Assembly (NCBI RefSeq): GCF_021555175.1
Contig: NZ_JAKGRW010000046.1
Span: forward strand, 1 to 64,000
DNA: 64,000 nt
Direction of reading: 5' to 3'
DNA from: Nocardioides alcanivorans
GTDB lineage: Bacteria > Actinomycetota > Actinomycetes > Propionibacteriales > Nocardioidaceae
Shown piece after piece: positions 38,506-47,607 of this stretch. Each line of letters begins with the position of its first letter. Position 1 is the stretch's first letter. The notes below the pieces were generated by a model, which was not told the DNA's origin, searched no databases, and saw only the letters and a program-made list of their open reading frames with translations. A program made the translations under genes and the position numbers.

Positions 38506-40457
38506 TGGAAGGTGAGCCGGTTCTCCGCGAGGACCTCTCCCTGCCCGACGAAGAAGGCAGCTGTCACGCCGTCGACCCCGGCCGGCACGGTGAACTGCAC
38601 CGTCACGCACTTCGACTCGGTGCCGAAGCTCCAAGTGTCCTGCGCGCTGCCCAGCTGGGTCTGTCCGTCGGGGGCGACGAAGCCGATGCCGATCGGAGTG
38701 CCCTCCTCGAGACCGCTCACCGTGAACTCGGCAAAGATCGTCTGCTCCGCTCCCACCGAGAGCGTCTGCGGACTGGTGCCGGTGCAGCCGCCCTGGCCGT
38801 CGAAGGTCCAGCCCCTGGCCTCGGCGGAGGCGCTCTCCGGCACTTCGCCCGGGTCCGGCAGGTCCTCGGCGTACGGCGACACGTAGTCGGGGTCGCCACC
38901 TTGGCGAGCGATCTCGAGCACCTCGTCCGCCAGCGCCAGAGGACGCAGCAGCGCCGATCCCTGGGTGATGGCGCCCGCGGCCTCCGAGACAGCGGTGATG
39001 ACGGCGGTGTTGATGCCGATCAACTCGCCGTCGTCGTTGATGGAGGCGCCGCCGGAGTTGCCGGAGCCGAGGCGCACGTCGGAATCGATGAAGCCCCGCT
39101 CGGTGTCGGCGACCTCGTCGCGCTGGAAGGTCGACACGACGCCACGGGTGATGGTCAACGGTCGGTTGATGCCCGCGCCCGGATTGCCGATGCCGGGATA
39201 GCCGAGCGCGGTGATGGAGTCGCCGGTGCGTACGTCGTCGCTGTCACCCAGCGGCATCGGTGCGGGCAGCTCGAGGGAGTCCTTGTCGAGCTCCTTGCCG
39301 TCGGCGTCGGCGACGATCTGCAGGACGGCCAGGTCGAGGTAGCCGTCGCTCACGATCGGTACCGCGCGGAAGGCGGGCTCGGCCGGCTTGTCGTCGGAGG
39401 CTTGGGTGAGCGCGACGAGCAGGTACTCGGGATCGGCGAACTCGCTCGCACCCTGGCCCGGGCTCGACGGCTTGCCGACGTGGGCGTTGGTGAGGATCAG
39501 CCCGTCCTCACTGATGATGCTGCCGGAACCGGTGTGGGTGGGCTGGTCGTTGGCACCCACCGCGATCAGGAAGACGCTGGCTGCCTTGGCGCGGTCGAGC
39601 TCGGCCTCGGTGAGGCCTGAGTTGCTGGGTTCCTTGTCGTCGCCGCCAGAGAGCGCGACGGCCGTGATCACGCCGCCGAGGATCAGCACCAGCACCGCAG
39701 CCATGAGACCGACCCGGCCGAAGGTCTTGCGTCGCTTCGCGCCCTGGATGGCCCTGGCTGCCTTGTCCGCGGCGATCACCGGCACCAGCTCGAGCTCATA
39801 GCCCGCGGTCGGATGCCCGAGCATCACGGTGGTGGGCTCGTCGACCTTGTGCTGGCTGATCCGCTCGCCGTCGACGTACGTCCCGCTGGTGGAGCGGTCG
39901 GAGAGCCACCAGCCGTCGGGGCGGGGCTCGATGAGTGCGTGCTGTCGCGAGACCGAGGGGTCGTCCGCGGTGATCTCCAGGCCGGGCTCACGGCCGATGC
40001 GCACCGGAGCCATCAAACCGAAGCGCTTGTCGCCGCTGCGGGTGCGCACCAGGAGGCCTGGAGCCTGCGCCCCGGGCGCGCCCTGACCGCTGGGCACCAT
40101 CGTCGCCGGCAACGCCGCGGGGTTGATCGTCGGTGCTCCGGGCACCGGACGGTCGGCGGCAGCGCCCTCCACGACGATCAACAGGGTCGCGGCGTCGGCA
40201 CCCTGGCCCAGCACCACCGTGGTCTGGCCCGTCAGGGGCAGCTGCTGCACGCGCTGACCGTTGACCCAGGTGCCGTGGGTCGAGCCCGCATCGACCACCT
40301 GCCAGCCCTGCGGGCCCGGCACGAGAGAGGCGTGCTGTCGCGAGACACTGCCTCCCTCGAGCACCACATCGGCCTCGGGTGAGCGGCCCATGCGGACCGG
40401 CTGGGTGGCAGGGAAGGTGTAGCTCTGGCCACCGGCCTGGATCCGGATGTTGCTCAT
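38502..40457 (-). CDS. Double-FHA, membrane-anchored trypsin-like (HtrA-type) serine protease
   Basis: 651 aa. FHA1 (residues ~1-95: PVRMGRSPEADVVLEGGSVSRQHASL, DAGSTHGTWVNG), FHA2 (~130-230: PVRIGREPGLEITADDPSVSRQHALI, RSTSGTYVDGE), one membrane helix (VGLMAAVLVLILGGVITAVAL), then a chymotrypsin-fold protease: LTNAHVG (His), YLDLAVLQI (Asp), LGSGNSGGASIND (Ser). The C-terminal stretch (GGCTGTSPQTLSV...VQFTVPAG) looks like a beta-sandwich. Cytosolic FHA domains bind phosphothreonine, so a Ser/Thr kinase signal may control an extracytoplasmic protease. Full length and well preserved. Confidence 0.88.
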   Translation of the reverse strand: MSNIRIQAGGQSYTFPATQPVRMGRSPEADVVLEGGSVSRQHASLVPGPQGWQVVDAGSTHGTWVNGQRVQQLPLTGQTTVVLGQGADAATLLIVVEGAAADRPVPGAPTINPAALPATMVPSGQGAPGAQAPGLLVRTRSGDKRFGLMAPVRIGREPGLEITADDPSVSRQHALIEPRPDGWWLSDRSTSGTYVDGERISQHKVDEPTTVMLGHPTAGYELELVPVIAADKAARAIQGAKRRKTFGRVGLMAAVLVLILGGVITAVALSGGDDKEPSNSGLTEAELDRAKAASVFLIAVGANDQPTHTGSGSIISEDGLILTNAHVGKPSSPGQGASEFADPEYLLVALTQASDDKPAEPAFRAVPIVSDGYLDLAVLQIVADADGKELDKDSLELPAPMPLGDSDDVRTGDSITALGYPGIGNPGAGINRPLTITRGVVSTFQRDEVADTERGFIDSDVRLGSGNSGGASINDDGELIGINTAVITAVSEAAGAITQGSALLRPLALADEVLEIARQGGDPDYVSPYAEDLPDPGEVPESASAEARGWTFDGQGGCTGTSPQTLSVGAEQTIFAEFTVSGLEEGTPIGIGFVAPDGQTQLGSAQDTWSFGTESKCVTVQFTVPAGVDGVTAAFFVGQGEVLAENRLTFQ

Positions 40458-40594
40458 CTCTGCGCTCCCTGAGACTTCGTCGACCGCGGGCGCCTGCCCG
40501 GCTTGAGGATGCTACCGAGGTCCGCAGGTTCGCGGGAGGCCTCAGCGTGCCGCGCGTTGCGATCGCACCGGGGCGACAGGGAGGATGTTCCCTT

Positions 40595-40873
40595 GTGAGA
40601 GGCATCTTCTTCGACGAGGACACCGCGCGCATCGTGGAGCTCGAGCTCCGCCGAGCCGGGTGGGCGGCACGCGTCGAGCCCGAACGGCTGGCCGGAGAGG
40701 ACGACGACGAGGACCATCAGTGGGCGGTGGTCACCGACGCCCCGCCGGTGCAGTTCGAGTTGTTGGTCGACGCCCACGAGGGCTGGCTCGAGGAGGACCT
40801 CGTCGCCCCTGCGGAGGTGGCCCCGCTCCAACTCCCGGACGCACCCAAGAGGATCAAGAGGCTCGATCCGTAG
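40595..40873 (+). CDS. Small hypothetical protein
   Basis: 92 aa from GTG 40595 (VRGIFFDEDTARIVELELRRAG), with GGGAGG at 40579-40584. Acidic (EDDDEDH) and ends in KRIKRLDP. Conserved-looking but without a recognised family. It ends 10 bp before mshB and may be co-transcribed. Confidence 0.6.
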   Translation: MRGIFFDEDTARIVELELRRAGWAARVEPERLAGEDDDEDHQWAVVTDAPPVQFELLVDAHEGWLEEDLVAPAEVAPLQLPDAPKRIKRLDP

Positions 40874-40883
40874 GCTGGGCGCC

Positions 40884-41807
40884 ATGACTGACGGCCAGAT
40901 CCCCGACCAGCGCCTGCTCCTGGTCCACGCCCATCCCGACGACGAGTCGATCGGTCAGGGCGCAACCATGGCGAAGTACGTCGCGGAGGGGCGGGGCGTC
41001 ACGCTCGTCACCTGCACCGCCGGTGAGATGGGCGAGATCCTGGTGCCCGAGCTCGAGCACCTCGCGGCCGACAAGGACGACACGCTCGGTGAGCACCGGC
41101 GTACCGAGCTCGCGGACGCGATGAGCGCGCTCGGCGTCACCGACCACCGGTTCCTCGGGGGCTTCGGCACCTATCGGGACTCCGGCATGCAGTGGCACGC
41201 GGACGGTCACGCGATTGCCGCCGACACGATCCACGACAACGCCTTCTGGTACGCCGACCTGCTGGAGGCAGCCAACCACCTCGTCTCGGTGATCCGGGAG
41301 GTCCGGCCGCAGGTGCTGGTCACCTACGACGAGTTCGGCGGCTACGGCCACCCCGACCACGTCCAGGCCCATCGGGTCGCGACCTATGCCGTCGCCCTGG
41401 CGGCGGTGCCCTCGCACCGGCCCGACCTGGGTGAGGCATGGGACGTCGCGAAGGTCTACTGGGGTGCCATGTCGGCGAGCCGGATGCGTGCCGGCCTGCG
41501 CAGCCTGCGCGAGGCAGGTGACCTGACCACCTTCGAGGGCATGGACCCCGACGGCCCGCTGCCGCACTTCGTCGCCGAGGACGAGGCGTTGTCCTGTGCA
41601 GTCGACGGCACGGCCCACATCGCGGCCAAGATGGCGGCCCTGGCAGCACATCGCACCCAGATCACGACCGACGGGCCGTTCTTCGCGCTCTCCAACAATG
41701 TCGGGGCCGAGGCGATGGGGGTCGAGTTCTACCGGATCGCGAAGGGCACTCCGGGCCCCGTCGGTCCCGACGGGCTGGAGACCGACCTCTTCGCCGGCCT
41801 GTCATGA
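40884..41807 (+). CDS. mshB: GlcNAc-inositol deacetylase (mycothiol synthesis)
   Basis: A 307 aa zinc-dependent LmbE-fold deacetylase: LLVHAHPDDESIGQGATMAKYVAEG (His-x-Asp-Asp metal site), VTCTAGEMGEI, YDEFGGYGHPDHVQAHRVA (second metal His) and EDEALSCAVDGTAH. It removes acetate from GlcNAc-Ins, the second step of mycothiol synthesis, a marker of Actinobacteria. ATG 40884; its stop overlaps the next gene. Confidence 0.93.
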   Translation: MTDGQIPDQRLLLVHAHPDDESIGQGATMAKYVAEGRGVTLVTCTAGEMGEILVPELEHLAADKDDTLGEHRRTELADAMSALGVTDHRFLGGFGTYRDSGMQWHADGHAIAADTIHDNAFWYADLLEAANHLVSVIREVRPQVLVTYDEFGGYGHPDHVQAHRVATYAVALAAVPSHRPDLGEAWDVAKVYWGAMSASRMRAGLRSLREAGDLTTFEGMDPDGPLPHFVAEDEALSCAVDGTAHIAAKMAALAAHRTQITTDGPFFALSNNVGAEAMGVEFYRIAKGTPGPVGPDGLETDLFAGLS

Positions 41808-42184
41808 GTGCTCGGGCCTGGGCGAAGGTGGGGCTCACGCTGCTCGCCCTGGCCGTCGGGCTCGTCACCGGGTTGGCGTCCACGGCCGTGCACGACAAGA
41901 ACTGGCTGTGGTTCCTGCTCGCCGTCGCAGCGCCGGCGGCCGCAGCGGCTGCGTGGACTCCGGGTTGGCTGCGAGTGGGCTTCTGCACCGGCTGGATCAT
42001 GTTGGTGCTGGTTGCCATCCAGGGCACCCGCGCTGGCTCCTACGCCATCTCAGCCGACCTCCGCGGCTACCTGTTCCTCGGCTGCGCACTGCTGCTGATG
42101 ATGGCCGCCATCGTGACGCTGCCCTCACCTGCCTCCCGCGCGCGACGTGGCGCCGAATCGGAGACGCAACCCCTCACCACTTAG
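41804..42184 (+). CDS. DUF6113-type small membrane protein
   Basis: 126 aa with four membrane helices (KVGLTLLALAVGLVTGLAS, LWFLLAVAAPAAAAAAW, VGFCTGWIMLVLVAIQG, GYLFLGCALLLMMAAIVTL). ATG overlaps the mshB stop (ATGA), a pairing commonly seen in actinomycetes for DUF6113. Function unknown; may relate to mycothiol or to membrane homeostasis. Confidence 0.78.
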   Translation: MSARAWAKVGLTLLALAVGLVTGLASTAVHDKNWLWFLLAVAAPAAAAAAWTPGWLRVGFCTGWIMLVLVAIQGTRAGSYAISADLRGYLFLGCALLLMMAAIVTLPSPASRARRGAESETQPLTT

Positions 42185-42194
42185 GCTGGCCTGC

Positions 42195-43970
42195 GTGAAT
42201 GAGCACAACACCGGGTCGGGGGAGACCAAGGAGTCCAAGGGAGGACGCGTCGTCGCGTTCACCGTGGTCGGTGTCCTGGCGTTGGCTGCAGCCGGCTACG
42301 CGGGTGCCTATGCAGGTGCGGGTGCCAAGGTGCCACGCGGTGCCGAGGTGGCCGGCATCAAGATCGGTGGCCTCGAGGAGGCCGCCGCCGTCGCCAAGCT
42401 CGACGAGGCGATCGGTGGCCGCAAGCAGGTCAAGGTCACCGTCGACGGGCAGCAGACCAGCGTCCCCGTCTCCGAGCTCGGCATCACCTTCGACGCCGAC
42501 GCCACGGTCGCTGAGGCCGGTGGCGGCCGCAGCTGGTCGCCCGGGCGCTTGTGGGACTACTACACGGGCGGCAAGGACGTCGAACCCGTGACCAGCGTCG
42601 ACGCGGGGGCGCTCGAGAGGGTGCTGACCGGTCTCGACGAGCAGTTCGGGAAGGTGCCGGTCGACGGCAAGGTCAGCTTCCGCAAGGGCGACGTCCGTAC
42701 GTCCGCCCCGGCAGACGGGCGCGGCATCGACCGTGACCGAGCCGAGGACGCCCTCGTCGACGCGGTGCTCCACGGCGGTACCGCCGAACTCGCACTGACA
42801 GACGTGGCCCCGGAGATCGATGAGGCCGACGTGCAGGAGGCGCTCGACGAGTTCGCCAACCCGGCGGTCTCCGCAGCGGTCACCTTGAACTTCGAAGGCA
42901 CCAAGGTCCAGTTGGCGCCCAAGGCCTACACCAAGGCGCTGTCGTTGGAGCCGCGCGACGGTTCGCTCGAGCCGGTCCTCGACGAGGAGCGCCTCGACAA
43001 GCTCGTGCGCAACAAGATGGTGGGTCGCGACGACGCCCCGGTCGACGCGACGGTGAAGCTGGTCAAGGGCAAGCCGAAGGTGGTGCCGGCCAAGCCCGGC
43101 GTCGACTTCGCCACCGAAGACATCACCTCGACCTTCCTCGACCTGGTCGTGAAGCCAGCCGGCGAGCGCCAGGCAGAGGTCGAGGCCCAGGTCAGCCAGC
43201 CCGACTTCACCACGGAGGACGCCGAGGCACTGGGCATCAAGGAGGAGATCTCCTCCTTCACCACCTACTACCCGCCGGCCAACTACCGCAACGTCAACAT
43301 CGGTCGCGCCGCCGAGAAGATCGACGGCACCGTGCTCAAGCCCGGTGAGGTCTTCTCGATGAACGACATCGTCGGTGAGCGGACGGTGGAGAACGGGTTC
43401 ACCACCGGCACGATCATCAGCAACGGCGTCTTCAAGGAGGACCTCGGCGGTGGTGTCTCGCAGATGGCGACCACGACCTTCAACGCGATGTTCTTCGCCG
43501 GCCTGGAAGACGTCGAGCACAAGCCGCACTCGTTCTACATCGACCGCTATCCGGTCGGGCGCGAGGCGACCGTCGCGTGGGGATCGGTCGACCTGCGCTT
43601 CCGCAACAACACCGACTACGGCGTGTTGATCTCCGCGAAGGTGACCCCGGGCTACTCCTCCAACGGGGTGGTCACGGTGAAGATGTACTCCACCAAGATC
43701 TGGGACATCACGACCAAGACGAGTGACCGCTACAACTATCGCGGCGCCACCACCCGTTACGTCACCACGCCCGGCTGCGTGGCCAATGCTGCGCCGAGCA
43801 GCGGCTTCGACGTCGACGTCTTCCGCTACTTCCACAAGCCGGGGAAGAAGCAGGTCGAGAAGACCGAGAAGTTCCACACGGCCTACATCGCCGTCGACCG
43901 GGTCGTCTGCGGTCCGCCCCCGGGTCAGAACGACAACAAGAACAAGAACAACAAGAACGACGACGACTGA
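42195..43970 (+). CDS. VanW-family protein with PG-binding-like domains
   Basis: About 591 aa from GTG 42195 (VNEHNTGSGETKES). A membrane helix (VVAFTVVGVLALAAAGYAGAYAG) is followed by YoaR-like domains (VPRGAEVAGIKIGGLEEAAAVAKL, PVSELGITFDADATV) and a VanW domain: GEVFSMNDIVGERTVENGF, FKEDLGGGVSQMATTTFNAM and EATVAWGSVDLRFRNNTDYGVLI. The tail is Asn/Lys/Asp-rich. Probably a cell-envelope protein; VanW was first noted in a vancomycin-resistance cluster, but its biochemistry is unknown. Confidence 0.87.
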   Translation: MNEHNTGSGETKESKGGRVVAFTVVGVLALAAAGYAGAYAGAGAKVPRGAEVAGIKIGGLEEAAAVAKLDEAIGGRKQVKVTVDGQQTSVPVSELGITFDADATVAEAGGGRSWSPGRLWDYYTGGKDVEPVTSVDAGALERVLTGLDEQFGKVPVDGKVSFRKGDVRTSAPADGRGIDRDRAEDALVDAVLHGGTAELALTDVAPEIDEADVQEALDEFANPAVSAAVTLNFEGTKVQLAPKAYTKALSLEPRDGSLEPVLDEERLDKLVRNKMVGRDDAPVDATVKLVKGKPKVVPAKPGVDFATEDITSTFLDLVVKPAGERQAEVEAQVSQPDFTTEDAEALGIKEEISSFTTYYPPANYRNVNIGRAAEKIDGTVLKPGEVFSMNDIVGERTVENGFTTGTIISNGVFKEDLGGGVSQMATTTFNAMFFAGLEDVEHKPHSFYIDRYPVGREATVAWGSVDLRFRNNTDYGVLISAKVTPGYSSNGVVTVKMYSTKIWDITTKTSDRYNYRGATTRYVTTPGCVANAAPSSGFDVDVFRYFHKPGKKQVEKTEKFHTAYIAVDRVVCGPPPGQNDNKNKNNKNDDD

Positions 43971-43971
43971 C

Positions 43972-44009
43972 CGCGAACCTGCAGTTGGATCTCGCGAACC
44001 TGCAGTTGG
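43972..44009 (+). repeat. Paired 21-bp-spaced repeats between converging genes
   Basis: The 17-mer CGCGAACCTGCAGTTGG occurs at 43972-43988 and 43993-44009, exactly 21 bp apart, starting 2 bp after the VanW stop codon. The related word GAACCTTCA occurs with the same spacing around 46515-46634. Role unknown. Confidence 0.75.
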
Positions 44010-44033
44010 GGCGCGAGGTTGCGCAGCACCAGG

Positions 44034-45014
44034 TCAGTGCACCGGTGGCACCAGGTAGCGCAGCGCGTGGTGCTCGGTCATCCCGAGCGACTGATAGAGC
44101 GCGATGGCGGCGTGGTTGTCCGTCTCGACATGCAGCCACAACGTGGTGGCGCCCCGCTCGGCGCCCCACTCCACGAGCTCGACCATCACCCGACGGCCGA
44201 GGCCGCGGCGACGTAGCTCCGGTTCGACGGACAGGGCGTGCAGGCCGAGCCAGTCGGAGGAGAGCGCGGCCCGGCCACCGCCGACCAGCCGGCCGTCACG
44301 GCGCAGCTCCACGTTGAGTCGCGGGCCGTCACTGGCGATGCCGACCTTCGTGGTCACCGGCTGGTCGCCGGCCAGCATCTTCTCGAGGTCGAAGCCGGCG
44401 ACCGGGCGCAGCCCTCGGGAGGCGCGCGCGACGGAGCCGATCATGAAGAGGGCGTCGCCGCCGGGCAGCTGCTCCCAACCCAACCGGGCGAAGTGCGTCT
44501 CCTCGGTCGAGTCGGCGAGCACCTGCACCATCGGCTCCCTGCCGCGGGAGCGGTAGAACTCGATGACTGCGGCCGTCGCCTCGCTCATCGCCATGCCCGG
44601 ATCCCCGACCGCCAGCGCCGAGTTCGCCCGCTTCAGCAGTCGACCCACCGGAGCCGGATCGCTGCGCAGCACCCACTCGCCGAGGTCTTCGCGCACCACG
44701 TCCGGCCACAGCAGCAGCGAATGTCCCTCCGCCTCGCGGTCGGACACCCGGTGCCTGATCGACGGGCGGGGAGGGACGGGCTTGCCGGAGACGATGTCGG
44801 CGATGGCGATCGCCACCTCCGGGCCCCGTTCGGGCTGGACCAGACAGCGGCCCTCGCCCCACGACGTACACACGCCGAGGGTGTCGGTGAAGGCCGGACC
44901 ACCGGTCGGACCGGTCTGCCCGCGGAGGATCCGACGGACCACCACACGCTGTCCGACGACGTGAGGTCCGAGCAGATGCCTGCCCACTTCGTGGAGTCCC
45001 TCCATAGATTCCAT
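44034..45014 (-). CDS. GNAT-family N-acetyltransferase
   Basis: A 326 aa protein with an extended N-terminal domain and a C-terminal GNAT domain: ALSVEPELRRRGLGRRVMVELVEW (acetyl-CoA loop RxxGxG) and TTLWLHVETDNHAAIALYQSLGM, ending YLVPP. Substrate unknown. Divergent from fdxA, 61 bp between starts. Confidence 0.85.
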   Translation of the reverse strand: MESMEGLHEVGRHLLGPHVVGQRVVVRRILRGQTGPTGGPAFTDTLGVCTSWGEGRCLVQPERGPEVAIAIADIVSGKPVPPRPSIRHRVSDREAEGHSLLLWPDVVREDLGEWVLRSDPAPVGRLLKRANSALAVGDPGMAMSEATAAVIEFYRSRGREPMVQVLADSTEETHFARLGWEQLPGGDALFMIGSVARASRGLRPVAGFDLEKMLAGDQPVTTKVGIASDGPRLNVELRRDGRLVGGGRAALSSDWLGLHALSVEPELRRRGLGRRVMVELVEWGAERGATTLWLHVETDNHAAIALYQSLGMTEHHALRYLVPPVH

Positions 45015-45075
45015 GACGGGATACTAGGCTGGCTCCAAACAAGCAGTGATTCGTATTGCCCCTCAGGAGGAACTG

Positions 45076-45402
45076 GTGACCTACGTCATCGCCCAGCCGT
45101 GTGTCGACGTCAAGGACCGGGCTTGTGTCGACGAGTGTCCGGTCGACTGCATCTACGAGGGCAAGCGCATGCTCTACATCCACCCCGACGAGTGCGTCGA
45201 CTGCGGTGCGTGTGAGCCGGTCTGCCCTGTGGAAGCGATCTTCTACGAGGACGACACCCCGGAGGAGTGGAAGGACTACTACGACGCCAACGTGAAGTTC
45301 TTCGACGACCTCGGTTCTCCCGGCGGTGCCGCCAAGATGGGCGAGATCGACCAGGATGCCGCGTTCGTGGCCGCCCTGCCGCCGCAGAACCAGGACCACT
45401 GA
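45076..45402 (+). CDS. fdxA: 7Fe ferredoxin (actinobacterial FdxA type)
   Basis: 108 aa from GTG 45076 with AGGAGG at 45065-45070, which sets the start. Cluster-binding cysteines: CVDVKDRACVDECPVDC (3Fe-4S + 4Fe-4S arrangement) and CVDCGACEPVCPVEAIF, then DDTPEEWKDYYDANVKFFDD. Carries electrons to P450s and reductases. The stop overlaps the dapC start, so they are coupled. Confidence 0.95.
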   Translation: MTYVIAQPCVDVKDRACVDECPVDCIYEGKRMLYIHPDECVDCGACEPVCPVEAIFYEDDTPEEWKDYYDANVKFFDDLGSPGGAAKMGEIDQDAAFVAALPPQNQDH

Positions 45403-46505
45403 TCTCCGTCTCCTCGCGGCTCCCGGACTTCCCCTGGGACCACCTGACGGCGTACGCCGACCGGGCCCGTTCGCACCCGGACGGGATCGTCGACCTCTCG
45501 GTCGGCACGCCGGTCGACTCGACGCCGCAGGTGGCGCAGAAGGCGCTGGCAGCCGCTGCTGACAACCCGGGTTATCCGACGACCCTCGGCCTGCCCGAGT
45601 CGCGGCAGGCCGTGGTCGACTGGCTCGGGCGCCGTCATGGTGTCACCGGGCTCGGCATCGACGGTGTGCTGCCGCTGATCGGTTCCAAGGAGTTCATCGC
45701 CAGCGCGGCCGTGCACCTGGGGATCGGCGCGGGTGACCTCGTCGTCTGGCCGCGTCTCGCCTACCCCACCTACGAGGTGGGTACGGCGCTCGCTGGCGCA
45801 CGCGGGCTGGCGACGGACTCGCTCACCGCGATCGGGCCCGAGACGCCGGCGTTGATGTGGATCAACTCGCCGTCCAACCCCACCGGCAAGGTGCTCCCGA
45901 TCGACCACCTGCGCAAGGTCGTGGAGTGGTGTCGTGAGCGAGGCACGCTGCTGATCTCCGACGAGTGCTATCTGGAGTGCTCCTGGGAGGAGCCCCGCCC
46001 GGTCTCGTTGCTGCACCCTGACGTCTGCGGTGGCTCGCACGAGGGCATCCTCACCGTCCACTCGCTGTCGAAGCGCTCCAACTTGGCCGGCTACCGGTGT
46101 GCGTTCGTCGCCGGTGACCCGAAGGTGGTCGCGGAGCTGCTGGCCGTGCGCAAGAACCTCGGCCTGCAGATGCCCGGGCCCCAGCAGCTCGCGATGATCG
46201 CGGCCCTGGACGACGACGCCCACGTGCTGGAGCAGCATGCTCGCTACGCCGCGCGGCGCGCCAAGCTCAAGGAGGCCCTCCTCTCCGCGGGCTTCCGGGT
46301 CGACGACTCCGAGGCATCGCTCTACCTGTGGACCACTCGTGACGACGCCGACGGTGACTGCTGGGACCTCGTGTCCTGGTTCGCCGACCGCGGCATCCTC
46401 GTTGCGCCGGGCTCGTTCTATGGTCCCGCGGGTCAGCGCCACGTGAGGATCGCCTTCACCGCCACTGACGAGCGCGTGGACGCCGCCGTCGCCCGCCTCA
46501 CCTGA
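45399..46505 (+). CDS. dapC: Succinyldiaminopimelate transaminase
   Basis: PLP-dependent class I/II aminotransferase for lysine/mDAP synthesis. Conserved: YPTTLGLPESRQAVVDWLGRR, PRLAYPTYEVG, WINSPSNPTGKVL, ISDECYLECSW and the PLP lysine in VHSLSKRSNLAGYR, with RIAFTATDERV at the end. The reading frame has no ATG, GTG or TTG near the expected N-terminus (SSRLPDFPWDHL). The only candidate codon overlapping the fdxA stop is CTG at 45399, or the true start has been altered by a sequence error. Confidence 0.9.
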   Translation: MISVSSRLPDFPWDHLTAYADRARSHPDGIVDLSVGTPVDSTPQVAQKALAAAADNPGYPTTLGLPESRQAVVDWLGRRHGVTGLGIDGVLPLIGSKEFIASAAVHLGIGAGDLVVWPRLAYPTYEVGTALAGARGLATDSLTAIGPETPALMWINSPSNPTGKVLPIDHLRKVVEWCRERGTLLISDECYLECSWEEPRPVSLLHPDVCGGSHEGILTVHSLSKRSNLAGYRCAFVAGDPKVVAELLAVRKNLGLQMPGPQQLAMIAALDDDAHVLEQHARYAARRAKLKEALLSAGFRVDDSEASLYLWTTRDDADGDCWDLVSWFADRGILVAPGSFYGPAGQRHVRIAFTATDERVDAAVARLT

Positions 46506-46514
46506 CCCGAAGCC

Positions 46515-46634
46515 GCGAACCTTCACTCAGAAGGACCGAACCTTCAGTTGCGCCGGCGTACGGCGTGCCCTGCGGCGCCGGTCCGCATCTTCCACGAGCC
46601 TGAGTGAAGGTTCGCGCCTTCTGAGTGAAGGTTC
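46515..46634. repeat. Inverted 18/16-bp repeats, 21-bp periodic, between converging genes
   Basis: GAACCTTCACTCAGAAGG at 46517-46534 is the exact reverse complement of 46617-46634, and GCGAACCTTCACTCAG at 46515-46530 that of 46600-46615. The right arm holds two direct copies 21 bp apart; the left arm has GAACCTTCA repeated at 46517 and 46539. It spans the dapC stop and the stop of the wall-protein gene, so it may serve as a bidirectional terminator. Confidence 0.75.
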
Positions 46635-47602
46635 AGTCGGCGACGTCGACGTGCACGTGGTCGCGGTGCTCCAGCACGGCGATCTGCTCGTCAGTGCGTC
46701 CTGACGTGTTGGGGGAGTAGTCGCGCCACCCGTCCTCGGAACGCTTGCCCGCGGTCCAGATGCGACCGTCGAAGATGACGGTCTGGATGTCGAGCCGATC
46801 TGCCTGGGCGACGAGGTAGTAAGCCATGGCCCATCCCTTCGCCTTGTTGGCCTTGTTGATCGGCCGCACGAAGACGTCGATGGCTCGGCCGTCGTAGTGG
46901 GCCGAGCCCTCCATGTGACCGTCGCTGACACCCCCGGGAGCGAACCCCCGAGTGAGAGTTCGCCGAAGGCAGCCTGCAGGTCGGCGCGCACGGTCGCGGC
47001 CCGCCCGGTCAGCCCACTGGCGTCGAGCTCGTCCGACTCCTCGGGCACGTCGTCCTTCACCACGCAGGAGAACTGGCCCCCTGGGACTGACCAGTGAGTG
47101 CCGAGGCAAGGGCGCGGGCATCCTCGGCATGGTCCTCGTAGGCCTCGGGGAAGCCCGAGCGCTGCACGGTCTGGGCAGCCTCGGTGATCCGCATGTCCTG
47201 ATAGCCGTCGACCTTCTCCAGGGCGTCGTAGAAGGCGTTGGTGGAGTAGTAGGGGTCGAGGATCTCCTCCTCCGTTCCCCATCCCTGGCTCGGGCGCTGC
47301 TGGAAGAGGCCGAGTGAGTCGCGGTCGCCGTGCTCGATGTTCTCGATCTTCGACTCCTGGTACGCCGTGGCGAGCGCGATGCTCGCGGCCCTCGGGGGCA
47401 GGCCACGGCGGACCGCGATGGCCGTGATCAGGGCGGCGTTCTCGGACTGCTCCGTGCTGAGCGAGACCGTGTGGCCGCCCACCTCAGCCGTGCATCCCTC
47501 GGGGTCGGGAAAGGGGCCGAGCCCGAGCTCGACCGCCACGAAGATCCCGCCGACCACTGTCAGCGCCGCCAGTCCGCCCAGGACGGCACCGCGCATCCGC
47601 AT
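46633..47602 (-). pseudogene. Secreted lytic-transglycosylase-like/ARB_07466-type wall protein, two frameshifts
   Basis: Starts at ATG 47602 (MRMRGAVLGGLAALTVVGG), an N-terminal membrane anchor or signal. It then has a lysozyme-like part (LPPRAASIALATAYQESKIENIEHGDRDSLGLFQQRPSQGWGT; catalytic-type Glu in QES) and ends with a domain like ARB_07466 (FVRPINKANKAKGWAMAYYLV, EHRDHVHVDV). One-base losses at the C runs 47077-47081 and 46945-46949 break it; restoring each (six instead of five) gives one continuous frame. It follows dapD by 5 bp. Probably peptidoglycan-directed. Confidence 0.75.
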
Positions 47603-47607
47603 GTGGA

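Noticed and set aside
42174..43877. A 567-codon minus-strand frame opposite the VanW gene
   Set aside because: The VanW reading has clear domains; this one does not.
46515..46634. Insertion-sequence ends
   Set aside because: The inverted repeats are only about 85 bp apart with no transposase and no target duplication.
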